Of a DNA stretch of 64,000 nucleotides, positions 34,830 through 43,439 are shown piece by piece. How positions within the stretch are numbered: the first letter of the stretch is position 1; each line of letters begins with the position of its first letter. The position numbers and the translations under genes are program-made. The DNA is from Flavobacterium sp. HJ-32-4 (lineage in GTDB: Bacteria; Bacteroidota; Bacteroidia; Flavobacteriales; Flavobacteriaceae), in contig NZ_CP092832.1 of the NCBI RefSeq assembly GCF_022532105.1, forward strand, positions 1,054,001 through 1,118,000, in the 5' to 3' direction. The notes under the pieces were generated by a model. That model was not told the origin of the DNA, did no database searches, and saw only the letters and a list, made by a program, of their open reading frames with translations.

Positions 34830-35030
34830 ATGCGTACAGGGAAAGTTAAATTCTTCATCGAGTCTAAAGGATACGGCTTCATCACCGACGAGGAGACAGG
34901 CAACGACATCTTCGTGCATGCCACCGGTATCCGCGTAGAAGGCCTTAAAGAAGGTGATCGCGTAAGCTACGAGGAAGAAGAAGGAAGAAAAGGGAAAGTA
35001 GCGTCACAGGTTGTGTTGCTCGACAGCTAA
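34830..35030 (+). CDS. Cold-shock-domain protein
   Basis: This 66-residue protein is a single cold-shock domain, with RNP1 (KGYGFIT, residues 13-19) and RNP2 (NDIFVHAT, about 26-33). It binds single-stranded RNA or DNA and probably acts as an RNA chaperone. It is a monocistronic gene with a canonical promoter and its own terminator. Length is typical for CspA-like proteins (65-70 residues). Whether it is cold-induced cannot be told from sequence. Confidence 0.95.
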   Translation: MRTGKVKFFIESKGYGFITDEETGNDIFVHATGIRVEGLKEGDRVSYEEEEGRKGKVASQVVLLDS

Positions 35031-35056
35031 TACAAAATAGTATAGCCCGCCATTTC

Positions 35057-35084
35057 ACGCTCCGTTTACGGAGCGTTTTTTTTT
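35057..35084 (+). terminator. Terminator of the cold-shock-type gene
   Basis: ACGCTCCG (35057-35064) pairs with CGGAGCGT (35069-35076) around TTTA, followed by a run of T. Confidence 0.9.
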
Positions 35085-35122
35085 GGATTAGGTCACGCGG
35101 CACCCTTTCAAAATGGTGCTTT

Positions 35123-35155
35123 AAACCTGCAAGGTCTTCAAGACCTTGTAGGTTT
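35123..35155. repeat. Dispersed palindromic repeat, copy 1
   Basis: AAACCTGCAAGGTCTT (35123-35138), one base, then AAGACCTTGTAGGTTT (35140-35155): a 16-bp inverted repeat with one mismatch. It resembles the AAACCTGCAAGGTTTT...AAAACCTTGCAGGTTT palindromes common in flavobacterial intergenic DNA (from memory). Confidence 0.8.
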
Positions 35156-35230
35156 TCACTTCTACCTCAGCTATTAAATCACCGCCAATCTTCAGAGCTT
35201 TAAAAGGCACTCTTGCTTTGCGGATATCAT

Positions 35231-35263
35231 AAACCTGCAAGGTCTTCCAGACCAAGTAGGTTT
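35231..35263. repeat. Dispersed palindromic repeat, copy 2
   Basis: The left arm AAACCTGCAAGGTCTT (35231-35246) is identical to copy 1; the right arm (CAGACCAAGTAGGTTT, 35248-35263) is more diverged. The spacer between the copies (35156-35230) holds no gene. Both lie between the cold-shock-type gene and bioF. Confidence 0.75.
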
Positions 35264-35320
35264 CCTTTTTTCACCCATGGTAATGGCATCGATGCAACAC
35301 TTCCGTACGCCCCCTTTTCG

Positions 35321-35328
35321 TACCTTTG
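35321..35328 (+). promoter_or_regulatory. -7 box of the biotin operon, adjacent to the start codon
   Basis: TACCTTTG matches TAnnTTTG and ends 3 bp before the ATG at 35332, so the transcript would start at or next to the ATG (leaderless). No good TTG element is seen about 19 bp upstream, which could mean an activator or a weak promoter. Confidence 0.5.
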
Positions 35329-35331
35329 GGC

Positions 35332-36465
35332 ATGCACTTTCCCCGCCGCTTATCTGAGAAACTGGAAGCACGCCAACGCGATCATGCGCTCCGCGAATTG
35401 CGGGGACCGTCGTCGCTCGTTGACTTTTCTTCGAACGATTATCTGGGGTTCGCGCGCTCGACTAATTTGTATCAGGAGGCGCAGCAGCGGCTCGAACAGT
35501 TAGGCGTAACGGCGAACGGTGCCACCGGGTCACGCCTCATCACGGGGAACCATTCGCTGTATGAAAGCACTGAAGCGGTAATCGCCGCCTACCACGATGC
35601 GCCATCCGCCCTGATCTTCAATTCGGGCTACGATGCCAACGTCGGTTTTTTCAGTTGCGTGCCGCAGAAAGACGATATCATCCTATACGACGAATTGTGT
35701 CACGCGTCCATCCGCGATGGCTTGCGACTGTCGCCGGCCAAATCGTATAAATTCCGGCACAATGATACCGAAGATTTGGAAGCCCTGCTGAAGCGCCATA
35801 CGGCAAACGAAGTATATGTGGTGACCGAAACCGTCTTTTCGATGGATGGCGATTCGCCCATGTTGGAGTCGTTCGTCCGATTGTGTGAGGAGTTCGGCGC
35901 GTTACTGGTGCTGGATGAAGCCCATGCCGTGGGTGTGGTAGGTGATAAAGGAGAGGGGCTTGCCCAGCAACTCGGACTTCACACATCGGTATTTGCCCGC
36001 CTGGTGACCTTCGGGAAGGCAATGGGCTGCCACGGAGCGGCTATATTGGGCGAGGTAGCGTTGCGGTCGTATCTGGTGAATTATGCACGGAGTTTCATCT
36101 ACACTACCGGATTGCCGCCGCATTCACTCGCCACCATCCAAAGTGCCTATGCCGCACTGGAAGCCGCGCCTGAGCGAACGGCACTTCGTCACCTGATCGC
36201 CGCCTTCAACCGCGAAAAAAACCTGCAGTCGTTGAAACCGTTATTTATTCGGAGTATGTCGGCCATACAGTGCGCCATCCTTCCGGGCAACGAAAATGTC
36301 AAAAACGCTGCCGCGGGATTGCAGGCCGCCGGGTTTGACGTGAAACCCATACTCTCGCCGACGGTACCTGCCGGACAGGAGCGGTTGCGGTTTTGCCTGC
36401 ACAGCTTCAATTCGGAGGCGGAAATACAGGAAATCCTGCGATTATTGCGTACTTTTACGTTGTGA
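35332..36465 (+). CDS. bioF: 8-amino-7-oxononanoate synthase
   Basis: This 377-residue PLP enzyme condenses pimeloyl thioester and alanine to KAPA in biotin synthesis. The motifs are SSNDYLGFA (near residue 33), GATGSRLITGNH, LDEAHAVGVVG (PLP ring and phosphate contacts) and the Schiff-base lysine in TFGKAMGCHGAA. ATG 35332 is chosen (MHFPRRLSEKLEA); an in-frame TTG at 35326 overlaps the -7 box. The stop at 36463-36465 overlaps the GTG start of the next gene, so this is the head of the biotin operon. The alpha-oxoamine synthase family includes Kbl and HemA, but the operon settles it as BioF. Confidence 0.94.
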   Translation: MHFPRRLSEKLEARQRDHALRELRGPSSLVDFSSNDYLGFARSTNLYQEAQQRLEQLGVTANGATGSRLITGNHSLYESTEAVIAAYHDAPSALIFNSGYDANVGFFSCVPQKDDIILYDELCHASIRDGLRLSPAKSYKFRHNDTEDLEALLKRHTANEVYVVTETVFSMDGDSPMLESFVRLCEEFGALLVLDEAHAVGVVGDKGEGLAQQLGLHTSVFARLVTFGKAMGCHGAAILGEVALRSYLVNYARSFIYTTGLPPHSLATIQSAYAALEAAPERTALRHLIAAFNREKNLQSLKPLFIRSMSAIQCAILPGNENVKNAAAGLQAAGFDVKPILSPTVPAGQERLRFCLHSFNSEAEIQEILRLLRTFTL

Positions 36466-36839
36466 CAGGAGATACAACTTTCACCAGGATAGCGGAATTT
36501 CCCTACTCGGCAGAGGCCCAGATCGTAAAGGGCAAACTCGAGTCGGCGGGTATCGAAACCTTCCTTCGCGATGCCGTTACCATCGATTCGGATCCCTTGC
36601 TGAGCCATGCCATCGGAGGCGTAAAATTGTTCGTGCGAACGGATGATGTTCCGCGTGCCCTGGCCATTCTGGCGGAGGTGCATCTGTTTCCTGTTGAAGA
36701 TACGGCCGCTCCGTTTTGTCCGCAATGCGGCGACCGGTATCCCATCCAGGATGAAACGCCGACCGGCATACTGCGTCGCCTCTTTTCATCCACTACCCGT
36801 TACGAATGTTCGAAATGCGGAAAAAAATTCAAAGCATGA
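36462..36839 (+). CDS. DUF2007-domain zinc-ribbon protein in the biotin operon
   Basis: This 125-residue cytoplasmic protein starts at GTG 36462, which overlaps the bioF stop; a start further upstream would lie inside bioF. Residues 8-70 match the DUF2007 pattern (FPYSAEAQIVKGKLESAGIE, GGVKLFVRTDDVPRALAIL). The C-terminal half is a zinc ribbon (CPQC about residue 86, CSKC about 117). The family is annotated as putative signal-transducing, with no known biochemical role. Its tight overlap with bioF and bioD (ATGA at 36836-36839) is notable, but a role in biotin synthesis is not established. Confidence 0.8.
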   Translation: MTGDTTFTRIAEFPYSAEAQIVKGKLESAGIETFLRDAVTIDSDPLLSHAIGGVKLFVRTDDVPRALAILAEVHLFPVEDTAAPFCPQCGDRYPIQDETPTGILRRLFSSTTRYECSKCGKKFKA

Positions 36840-37459
36840 CGTTTTTTATCACCGGAATCGGCACCGACGTGGGCAAGACCGTAGCGTCGGCCATCCTCAC
36901 ACAAGCGCTCGGCGCCGACTATTGGAAACCCATACAGTCGGGCGACCTTGACAACACCGATACCATGAAAGTGCAGAAATGGGTGACACACCCGTCGACG
37001 GTTTTCCATCCGTCGGCCTATGCCTTGCAAACACCGGCCAGTCCGCATCTGTCGGCGGCCCTCGACGGTATCGAAATCACACTCGATCATATCGTACCTC
37101 CGGCTACCGACAACCATCTGGTCATTGAAGGCGCCGGTGGGGTATGGGTGCCGTTGAACCGTACCGATTCTGTTATCGACCTGATCCGCCCGGAGTATAA
37201 GGTGGTGGTCGTCAGTCGTCATTATCTGGGAAGCATCAACCATACGTTGCTGACTGTTGAAGCCCTGCAGGCCCGGGGTCTTTCGATTGCCGGCTTGCTG
37301 TTCAACGGAGACGAGCACCGTCCGACGGAAGATATTATTCTTGAGCGCACCGGACTTCCGTTCCTGGGGCGCATCGAAAACGAACCGTATCTCGACGCGA
37401 ACGTCATCGCCGACTATGCTGAGCAATTTCGTCCTTCCCTTTTAGAATGGGTGTCATGA
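36836..37459 (+). CDS. bioD: Dethiobiotin synthetase
   Basis: This 207-residue P-loop enzyme closes the ureido ring of dethiobiotin from DAPA, CO2 and ATP. The Walker A motif is GIGTDVGKTVASA (residues 6-18) and VIEGAGGVWVPL is the second conserved block. ATG 36836 overlaps the previous stop (ATGA), and the bioD stop overlaps the bioA start the same way (37456-37459), so the three genes are translationally coupled. Length is typical. Confidence 0.94.
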   Translation: MTFFITGIGTDVGKTVASAILTQALGADYWKPIQSGDLDNTDTMKVQKWVTHPSTVFHPSAYALQTPASPHLSAALDGIEITLDHIVPPATDNHLVIEGAGGVWVPLNRTDSVIDLIRPEYKVVVVSRHYLGSINHTLLTVEALQARGLSIAGLLFNGDEHRPTEDIILERTGLPFLGRIENEPYLDANVIADYAEQFRPSLLEWVS

Positions 37460-38727
37460 ACCTGAGTGAAAGAGACCAGCGTTCGATCTGGCATCCGTAT
37501 ACCCAACACAAAACGGCGTCACCTCCCGTGCCCATCGTGAAAGGGGAAGGCGCGTTGTTGTGGGACGCCGACGGCAAAGAATATATCGATGCCATCGCCT
37601 CGTGGTGGGTGAACCCGTTCGGGCATTCGAACCGTGTAATCGCAGACGCACTATACAAACAGCTTACTACGCTGGAGCACGTGTTGTTCGGTGGTTTCAC
37701 ACACGAGCCGGCCGTGCGGGTGGCTGAGAAAGTGTTGTCGCTGTTACCGTCTAACCAACAAAAGGTCTTTTTCTCTGACAACGGCTCGACCGCCGTGGAA
37801 GTCGCCATCAAGGCCTCCTTACAATACTTTTATAATAAAGGAGACCGTCGTACGACCATCGTCGCGTTCGAAGACGCCTTCCATGGCGATACGTTTGCGG
37901 CCATGGCGGCCAGCGGTATTTCGTTTTATACGACCGCCTTCCAGGAGATGTTCCTCGAGGTTATCCGCATTCCGGCTCCGGTCGACGGCCGTGAACTGGA
38001 AAGTTTGGACGCCCTTCGGAATGCCATCCGCGACAAGCGCCCCGCTGCCTTTATCTTCGAACCCCTGGTGCAGGGTGCGGCCGGAATGGTCATGCACGCA
38101 CCGGCGGCACTCGATGCGCTCCTCAACCTGTGTCGGAAGGAAGGGGTGCTGACCATTGCCGACGAGGTGATGACCGGTTTCGGCAAGACCGGCAAGACCT
38201 TTGCCTGTGATTACCTGTCGCAGCAGCCCGATATGTTCTGCCTGTCGAAGGCGTTGACAGGCGGCACCATTCCGATGGCGCTCACCACCTTCACACAGGA
38301 TATTTACGACGCGTTTTACAACGACGATATCAACAAGGCGCTGTTCCACGGGCATACGTTTACGGCCAACCCAACAGGATGCGCGGCGGCTTTGGCGAGT
38401 ATGGACTTGCTGGAAACGCCCGGGATGCAGGCCCACATCCGACGGGTCAGTCAGAAACAGGCCGCCTTTGCCGAGCGAATGGCCGACCATCCGAAAGTAC
38501 GGACCGCGCGGTCACTGGGCGTGATCATGGCGCTGGAAGTCGTGTCGGATGGTGATGGAAGTTATTATGGCAGTATCCGAAACAAACTGTATGACTTTTT
38601 TATATCGGAAGGCGTCATCCTCCGGCCCGTGGGGCACATTGTTTACATCCTGCCGCCCTATATCATCACGGATGCCCAATTGGAAAAAGTATACGACACC
38701 GTCAGCAGAGCCCTCGAAATCGTGTAA
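37456..38727 (+). CDS. bioA: Adenosylmethionine-8-amino-7-oxononanoate aminotransferase
   Basis: This 423-residue class III aminotransferase converts KAPA to DAPA with S-adenosylmethionine as amino donor. The diagnostic block IWHPYTQ is near residue 11. FFSDNGSTAVEVAIK, the PLP Asp in IADEVMTGFGKTG and the Schiff-base Lys in CLSKALTGG are present. The start at 37456 (MNLSERDQRS) overlaps the bioD stop; a second ATG three codons earlier is possible. The IWHPYTQ block and operon position separate it from other class III aminotransferases. Confidence 0.95.
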   Translation: MNLSERDQRSIWHPYTQHKTASPPVPIVKGEGALLWDADGKEYIDAIASWWVNPFGHSNRVIADALYKQLTTLEHVLFGGFTHEPAVRVAEKVLSLLPSNQQKVFFSDNGSTAVEVAIKASLQYFYNKGDRRTTIVAFEDAFHGDTFAAMAASGISFYTTAFQEMFLEVIRIPAPVDGRELESLDALRNAIRDKRPAAFIFEPLVQGAAGMVMHAPAALDALLNLCRKEGVLTIADEVMTGFGKTGKTFACDYLSQQPDMFCLSKALTGGTIPMALTTFTQDIYDAFYNDDINKALFHGHTFTANPTGCAAALASMDLLETPGMQAHIRRVSQKQAAFAERMADHPKVRTARSLGVIMALEVVSDGDGSYYGSIRNKLYDFFISEGVILRPVGHIVYILPPYIITDAQLEKVYDTVSRALEIV

Positions 38728-38750
38728 TTTTGCGGCCTGAACCCTCCCCC

Positions 38751-39899
38751 GTGACCACACCTGTTTCCCTAACGGCGATTGCCTCTGTTTCTGCCCTCGG
38801 CACCGCGTATGACGAGGTCATGACGGCGTATCGCGAAGGACGTCCCCGTTTTTCACTTTACGGTCCTGAGGCAGCGTATGTGGCCCCGTTGACCGTTGAA
38901 GGACGCGACGCGGTGGAACGCATTCGTTTGTCGGACCCGAAATACAAAAGTCTGGATGACTCGGTCTTATTTGCCCTGTTGGTGGCACGGAAAGCGGCTG
39001 CTTCTGCCGGTTGGACAGATGGACGCTTCGGCATCAACATCGGATCATCGCGCGGGGCTACGGGTGTATTCGAAACGCATCATAAAGAATTCCTTACCAC
39101 CGGTAAGACGTCGCCTTTGGCATCGCCGGTGACCACCCTTGGCAATATCGCGTCATGGGTGTCGCACGATTTGGGTAGTTCGGGTCCGGACATTTCGCAT
39201 TCCATTACCTGCTCGACGGCCCTGCATGCCGTATTGAATGGCATTGCCTGGATCAGGGGTGGGATGGCCGATCGTTTTTTGGCCGGAGGAAGTGAAGCGC
39301 CGCTCACGCCGTTCACGCTGGCACAGATGAAAGCGATGAAGATTTATTCGAAGGAGGAAGGCTTGTATCCCTGTCGTGCCCTCGATTTTACCAAGACGGC
39401 TAATAGCATGGTATTGGGGGAAGGGGCGGCGGTATGCTGCCTGGAACGCGGGGTGCAACCGAACGCGTTGGCGTATATCACCGGTTATGGGTACGCTACC
39501 GAACTTTTGGAGCACAATGCCTCGCTTTCGGCGGAAGCCACCTGCTTCCAGCGGTCGATGCGGATGGCATTGGAAGGGATGGATCCCGCTTCTGTGGATG
39601 CGATTGTGATGCATGCGCCGGGAACTAAACGGGGTGACCGTGCGGAAAAAGCGGCCATCGATCACGTATTTGGCGCACAGGTCCCTTTATTGACCGGCAA
39701 CAAATGGATGGTCGGGCATACGTTCGGCGCCTCTGGATTGCTGAGCCTTGAGATGGCGGTGATGATGGTGCGGTCGAATACCTTCTTTTCGGTTCCGTTC
39801 CTGACCCCATCGTCGGATCGAGACATCCGTCGGGTGCTGGTAAATGCCGTCGGCTTTGGCGGAAATGCGGTGAGTTTGGTGGTGGACCGCGTCGAATAA
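38751..39899 (+). CDS. Beta-ketoacyl-ACP synthase-like protein in the biotin operon
   Basis: This 382-residue thiolase-fold protein starts at GTG 38751, 23 bp after bioA (TTG 38730 is an alternative). The condensing-enzyme triad is intact: C154 (SITCSTALH), H288 (VMHAPGTKRGD) and H323 (KWMVGHTFGASG). The second block is unusual, with HAPGT where most KAS I/II enzymes have HGTGT. It is shorter than FabF (about 410). Location in the biotin operon suggests a role in making the pimeloyl chain, but a general fatty-acid role is possible. A TAATTTTG box at 38725-38732 may give it an extra promoter. Confidence 0.85.
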   Translation: MTTPVSLTAIASVSALGTAYDEVMTAYREGRPRFSLYGPEAAYVAPLTVEGRDAVERIRLSDPKYKSLDDSVLFALLVARKAAASAGWTDGRFGINIGSSRGATGVFETHHKEFLTTGKTSPLASPVTTLGNIASWVSHDLGSSGPDISHSITCSTALHAVLNGIAWIRGGMADRFLAGGSEAPLTPFTLAQMKAMKIYSKEEGLYPCRALDFTKTANSMVLGEGAAVCCLERGVQPNALAYITGYGYATELLEHNASLSAEATCFQRSMRMALEGMDPASVDAIVMHAPGTKRGDRAEKAAIDHVFGAQVPLLTGNKWMVGHTFGASGLLSLEMAVMMVRSNTFFSVPFLTPSSDRDIRRVLVNAVGFGGNAVSLVVDRVE

Positions 39900-39901
39900 A
39901 A

Positions 39902-39925
39902 AGGGCCCTTGCCGGACCCTCTTTC
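39902..39925. terminator. Bidirectional terminator between the biotin operon and the surface-protein gene
   Basis: AGGGCCC (39902-39908) and GGACCCT (39914-39920) pair with one mismatch. The plus side is followed by a T-rich stretch and the minus side by TTTTT, so it can end both convergent transcripts. Confidence 0.65.
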
Positions 39926-39939
39926 ATTCTTCTTTTTTA

Positions 39940-42900
39940 TTAACGGATAATCAGTTTTCGTGTCGTTTCCGTTCCGTCTTCCATTTTTATTTTCAGGATG
40001 CCGATTTGTGCGTGGAAGTTCAGGCTTTCGGTGCGGAATCGGTTCGCGCTGATGTTTCCGGCGCTGAACACCTCGCGGCCGAGTGTATCATACAACACGA
40101 CGGAAGCAATCGCCCCGTTCGGCGTTGCTATCTCAAAACCACCGGTGATGCCCTGTGCGTAAAGGCTTGCAGTCTGTGGCTCGTCGATACCCAGGTTCGG
40201 GTTCGCGTAACGGATTTCAAACCGGTCATCGAAGGTGCCGATGTTGGTCGTGAAGGTATACGGCCCTGCTTTCAGGTCGACGTACAGATTGTTTTGTGCT
40301 TTGTCGACGAGGTAGACATGCTGGTCACCTGCGAAGAGTCCGTCTACATGGTCGATCGCAATCTGGAATTCCCCTTCGATGGTCGAACTGTATCCAAGCG
40401 GGATCACTTCTGATTCGTCAATATTCACGTCACGTCCCTGGATGACGAGTTTCTGGCTGTCGAGTATCGAGTAAAGCGACACATAGTTTCCGCCGTCAAG
40501 TGGAGCGCCGTCGAAACCGTAATCATAGTTATCCGTAGCACCGTCTACGTACGCGAGCAGCATTTGTTTGAAGGCGCCTTCGCTATTGGTAAGGTTCAGC
40601 CAGATGCGGTGTTTTTCAGGCTCGTCTGATGAAGGGGTGCTTGTGGTTGCAGTGCCTTGCGTGCGGAAAAACTGCCCGTTGTTCGATTCGGTGCGTTGGC
40701 GCATGCTGTTGTTGAACGTCACGGTCTTGGCTCCGTTGGTACCGGCAAGTCCAACGAAGAAGCCTTGTCCGGATGCGATATATCGGGTTGGCGCCGTTCC
40801 ACCCGTTCCGGCCGATGTTCCGCCGGAAAGGTTATAGGTCGCGTAGTCGTCGGTCGTATAGTTATAGACAAAACTGCCCGGTGTCGTGGCGCTGATGGCA
40901 GTGTTGTGTGTCCAGAAATACAGGTTACCGTCAATTGACTGGTTGATGGTTCCGGTGAATCCCCACGCATTCGGGTTGTAAATGTTCGCTTTGATGAAGG
41001 CGTCTGCATCGAGGGCAGAAGGATACGGGTTGCCGACCAGGTTTTCAGGCCCAGACGCGGTTTTCGTAGCCGATACCGAAACGGTTCCGTTATTGGGTGT
41101 ACCCGTGAACGACGCGGTATACCCCCCTGCCAAAGGATAGGTGAGGTTGGAAGGTGCACGTGAGATGTAACCCGTACCAGGGGTCATCGTGGTGTTGGCC
41201 GTTACGCCCACCCAGCTGTAGGTTGCGCCATCGAAACGGTAGAAGTCGGCATCACCGTTGTTGACCGTATTGGCTAATGTTGCGGATGTAATCGGCGAAG
41301 ACCAATAGGTAAAGTCATATTGTTTGAGCGCGGTCGTCGTCCGTTTCGTTGTCACTGTGCCCAGGGCCGAGGAAGCGTCGTTCACTTGGGTTAGGCTGCC
41401 CCCGCTTTCGATGACAAGGCTTCCGTTAATGGCAATGTTGTATTCGACCACGATATTTTTTCCTGTATTGATGGTGAGGGTCTTGCCACTGTTGACCGTC
41501 AATTCGCAGGCACGGAAGCTGTTACCGGCGTAATTGCCGTTGATAACCGCTTTTACTGTTGACGGCGTAGCGTCAGAACCGGTGGGTGCGCCGTTGCTCC
41601 AGGCTGTGCCGCTCCAGGTGGTAGTACCGCCTGAACATTTGCGTTCATCGGCCCCTATGGTCGGACTAGACGCACGACTATCTCCGTCGATGTCGGTGGT
41701 GATGCCCGAGATGGCGATACCGGCACCTTCCACCGATCCGCCTGCCGTAAGGTGAAGGTCGGAAGAGGAAGTAAACGATACGGAGGCGTTGATGGAATTC
41801 GCATCTTTTCCTGTCGCGGTCTTCCAGGCAGCCAGGCTTGACCGGTCGCTGCTCAGGTAACCGATCAGTCCGCTCCCTGAAACGACGGTGTAGTTGTTGT
41901 AGTTGATATTGGTGAAAATTCCGGATCCGCCGGTCACGTAAATGGCGTAGCGTTTGCCGTTTGACCCTGTAATGCCAAGGATGTTGTTTTGTATGTTCAG
42001 CGCATTGGATGTGCTGATCGCGATATGGAGCGCGGCCGTCACCAACTGACTTCCGTTTCCAGAATCGGATGCGTTTTGAAGGAGCGAGTTAAAGTATAAC
42101 GAGTATCCGGCACCTGACGTAATACGAACACAGGCTGCGCCACTGGTGTCGCTGTTGTTGCCTTGTGTATACACATCGCTCACCATATTATTGACGCATT
42201 GTATACTGGCCGATGAACTGGAACTTGCCAGCAATATGCCGTTAATCGTGCCGCCTGATGACCTTGAAACGGCGGTAATGGTATTCCCTGATATCGTTCC
42301 GGAGGTGGAGGTGTTGGATACGCTGATCGCCGCATTGACCGAATTCCCGCTGTGCGTGATGGCCAGGTTACGTATTGTGTTTCCGGATACTGTAAAGGTA
42401 GCGACATTCGACAATTCAATCCCAGACAGGTGCGAGGTGACGGTGCTGCCATTGTAGACACCGTTAATGGTATTGCCGGACACTGTGAGCGAGTTGGTGT
42501 GTGACGCGTAGATAACCCGTGAAGGGGCGTTTGCGTTGGTCGAGCTACCGAAAGTCGAATTGGTGATGCTGACCGTGCTGGTTTTGTTCGATGAACTACC
42601 CAAGACCATCACACCCTGGCGTACCATCTGAAAGTCATTGTTAGAAAAGGTCAGATTGGAGTTGACAGCGCCGGCTGTACTGGAATCGGAAATGCCTGAC
42701 CCCCCGCAGAAGATACCGGCCAGTAACTCGCCTTCCTGGTTCTTGGCGTTGAACTTCAAAATCGTGTTTTTGACAGTAATATTGGTGGCACCATTGCTGC
42801 CGTTGTTGCAAATTGCGATGACGGCTTCGTCGGTGTAATCGGGCGTGTAGTTGTTCACCCACGTCAGGTCTTTGGTTGTGCCATTTGTGGTGTTACTGCC

Positions 42901-43248
42901 ATCTATGGTCACATAGTCAGAACCAGAAATGATGAGTGCGCCGCCTACACCCGTAAAATTGTTGGCGCTGCTGGCCGTTACGGTGATGGTTTTGCCTGTA
43001 TTGGGTTTGATGGTCAGGGTTTTGGTGGAGGAGAGGTCATTCCGGTTGATCGTGAGGCTTCCGGTGTAGCTTTGGTTTTGATCCAACAAAAGGGTCACAT
43101 TGCCCGAAAGACCATTAGCGTTAACGGCGGCGATTGCAGCGGAAAGCGTGGTATAGGTTTGTCCGGTACCGATGACATACGTTCCGTTCAACTGTGCGAA
43201 CGAAAACGAGACGATGAAAAGGAACAGCGTGGAGTATAACTTTCTCAT
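39940..43248 (-). CDS. Por-secreted beta-helix surface protein
   Basis: This 1102-residue protein starts at ATG 43248 (MRKLYSTLFLFIVSFSFAQ, signal peptide). Residues about 30-520 have right-handed beta-helix character: Ser/Thr/Asn-rich blocks such as SNLTFSNNDFQM, SLTVSGNTINGV and FTVSGNTIRNLA repeat. Residues about 560-620 hold a GADERKCSGGTTTW block followed by a strand-rich spacer. Residues about 620-1020 form a module shared with the protein at 44095-51801. The last 80 residues are a type A sorting domain (ASLYAQ, VVLYDTLGREV, GILKIKMEDGTETTRKLIIR). It is a likely secreted adhesin. The Thr/Ser/Gly content explains the long antisense open frames. Confidence 0.88.
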   Translation of the reverse strand: MRKLYSTLFLFIVSFSFAQLNGTYVIGTGQTYTTLSAAIAAVNANGLSGNVTLLLDQNQSYTGSLTINRNDLSSTKTLTIKPNTGKTITVTASSANNFTGVGGALIISGSDYVTIDGSNTTNGTTKDLTWVNNYTPDYTDEAVIAICNNGSNGATNITVKNTILKFNAKNQEGELLAGIFCGGSGISDSSTAGAVNSNLTFSNNDFQMVRQGVMVLGSSSNKTSTVSITNSTFGSSTNANAPSRVIYASHTNSLTVSGNTINGVYNGSTVTSHLSGIELSNVATFTVSGNTIRNLAITHSGNSVNAAISVSNTSTSGTISGNTITAVSRSSGGTINGILLASSSSSASIQCVNNMVSDVYTQGNNSDTSGAACVRITSGAGYSLYFNSLLQNASDSGNGSQLVTAALHIAISTSNALNIQNNILGITGSNGKRYAIYVTGGSGIFTNINYNNYTVVSGSGLIGYLSSDRSSLAAWKTATGKDANSINASVSFTSSSDLHLTAGGSVEGAGIAISGITTDIDGDSRASSPTIGADERKCSGGTTTWSGTAWSNGAPTGSDATPSTVKAVINGNYAGNSFRACELTVNSGKTLTINTGKNIVVEYNIAINGSLVIESGGSLTQVNDASSALGTVTTKRTTTALKQYDFTYWSSPITSATLANTVNNGDADFYRFDGATYSWVGVTANTTMTPGTGYISRAPSNLTYPLAGGYTASFTGTPNNGTVSVSATKTASGPENLVGNPYPSALDADAFIKANIYNPNAWGFTGTINQSIDGNLYFWTHNTAISATTPGSFVYNYTTDDYATYNLSGGTSAGTGGTAPTRYIASGQGFFVGLAGTNGAKTVTFNNSMRQRTESNNGQFFRTQGTATTSTPSSDEPEKHRIWLNLTNSEGAFKQMLLAYVDGATDNYDYGFDGAPLDGGNYVSLYSILDSQKLVIQGRDVNIDESEVIPLGYSSTIEGEFQIAIDHVDGLFAGDQHVYLVDKAQNNLYVDLKAGPYTFTTNIGTFDDRFEIRYANPNLGIDEPQTASLYAQGITGGFEIATPNGAIASVVLYDTLGREVFSAGNISANRFRTESLNFHAQIGILKIKMEDGTETTRKLIIR

Positions 43249-43355
43249 TTGTAGGAAAAAAAGGATGACTTTTATTAGGGCCCCACAAATGTACGTGCGC
43301 ATTTCGTCGATGGTTTTTTATTAACACCTTGTTTTGCAAGGTTTTCGACGAGGCG

Positions 43356-43398
43356 CAAAATTAAACGACGAACTACATAGATGGCGAAATCGATTTCG
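43356..43398 (-). promoter_or_regulatory. Promoter of the beta-helix surface protein with LacI-like palindrome
   Basis: On the minus strand TAATTTTG (43356-43363) matches TAnnTTTG, giving a leader of about 100 nt. Where a -33 element is expected there is no TTG but the perfect 14-bp palindrome CGAAATCGATTTCG (43385-43398), one base different from the operators at 813-848. A regulator binding there could replace or block the -33 contact. Confidence 0.45.
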
Positions 43399-43409
43399 TG
43401 AATTTTAAC

Positions 43410-43426
43410 AAAAGCCGAAGGTTTTT
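43410..43426 (-). terminator. Probable recX terminator
   Basis: AAAAGCC (43410-43416) and GGTTTTT (43420-43426) pair with one mismatch around GAA, 14 bp beyond the recX stop. The stem is short and A/U-rich. Confidence 0.4.
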
Positions 43427-43439
43427 CTGACTGCGATTG

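Noticed and set aside
35213..35503. Plus-strand frame starting in the palindromic repeats before bioF
   Set aside because: It runs out of frame into bioF and its N-terminus is repeat sequence.
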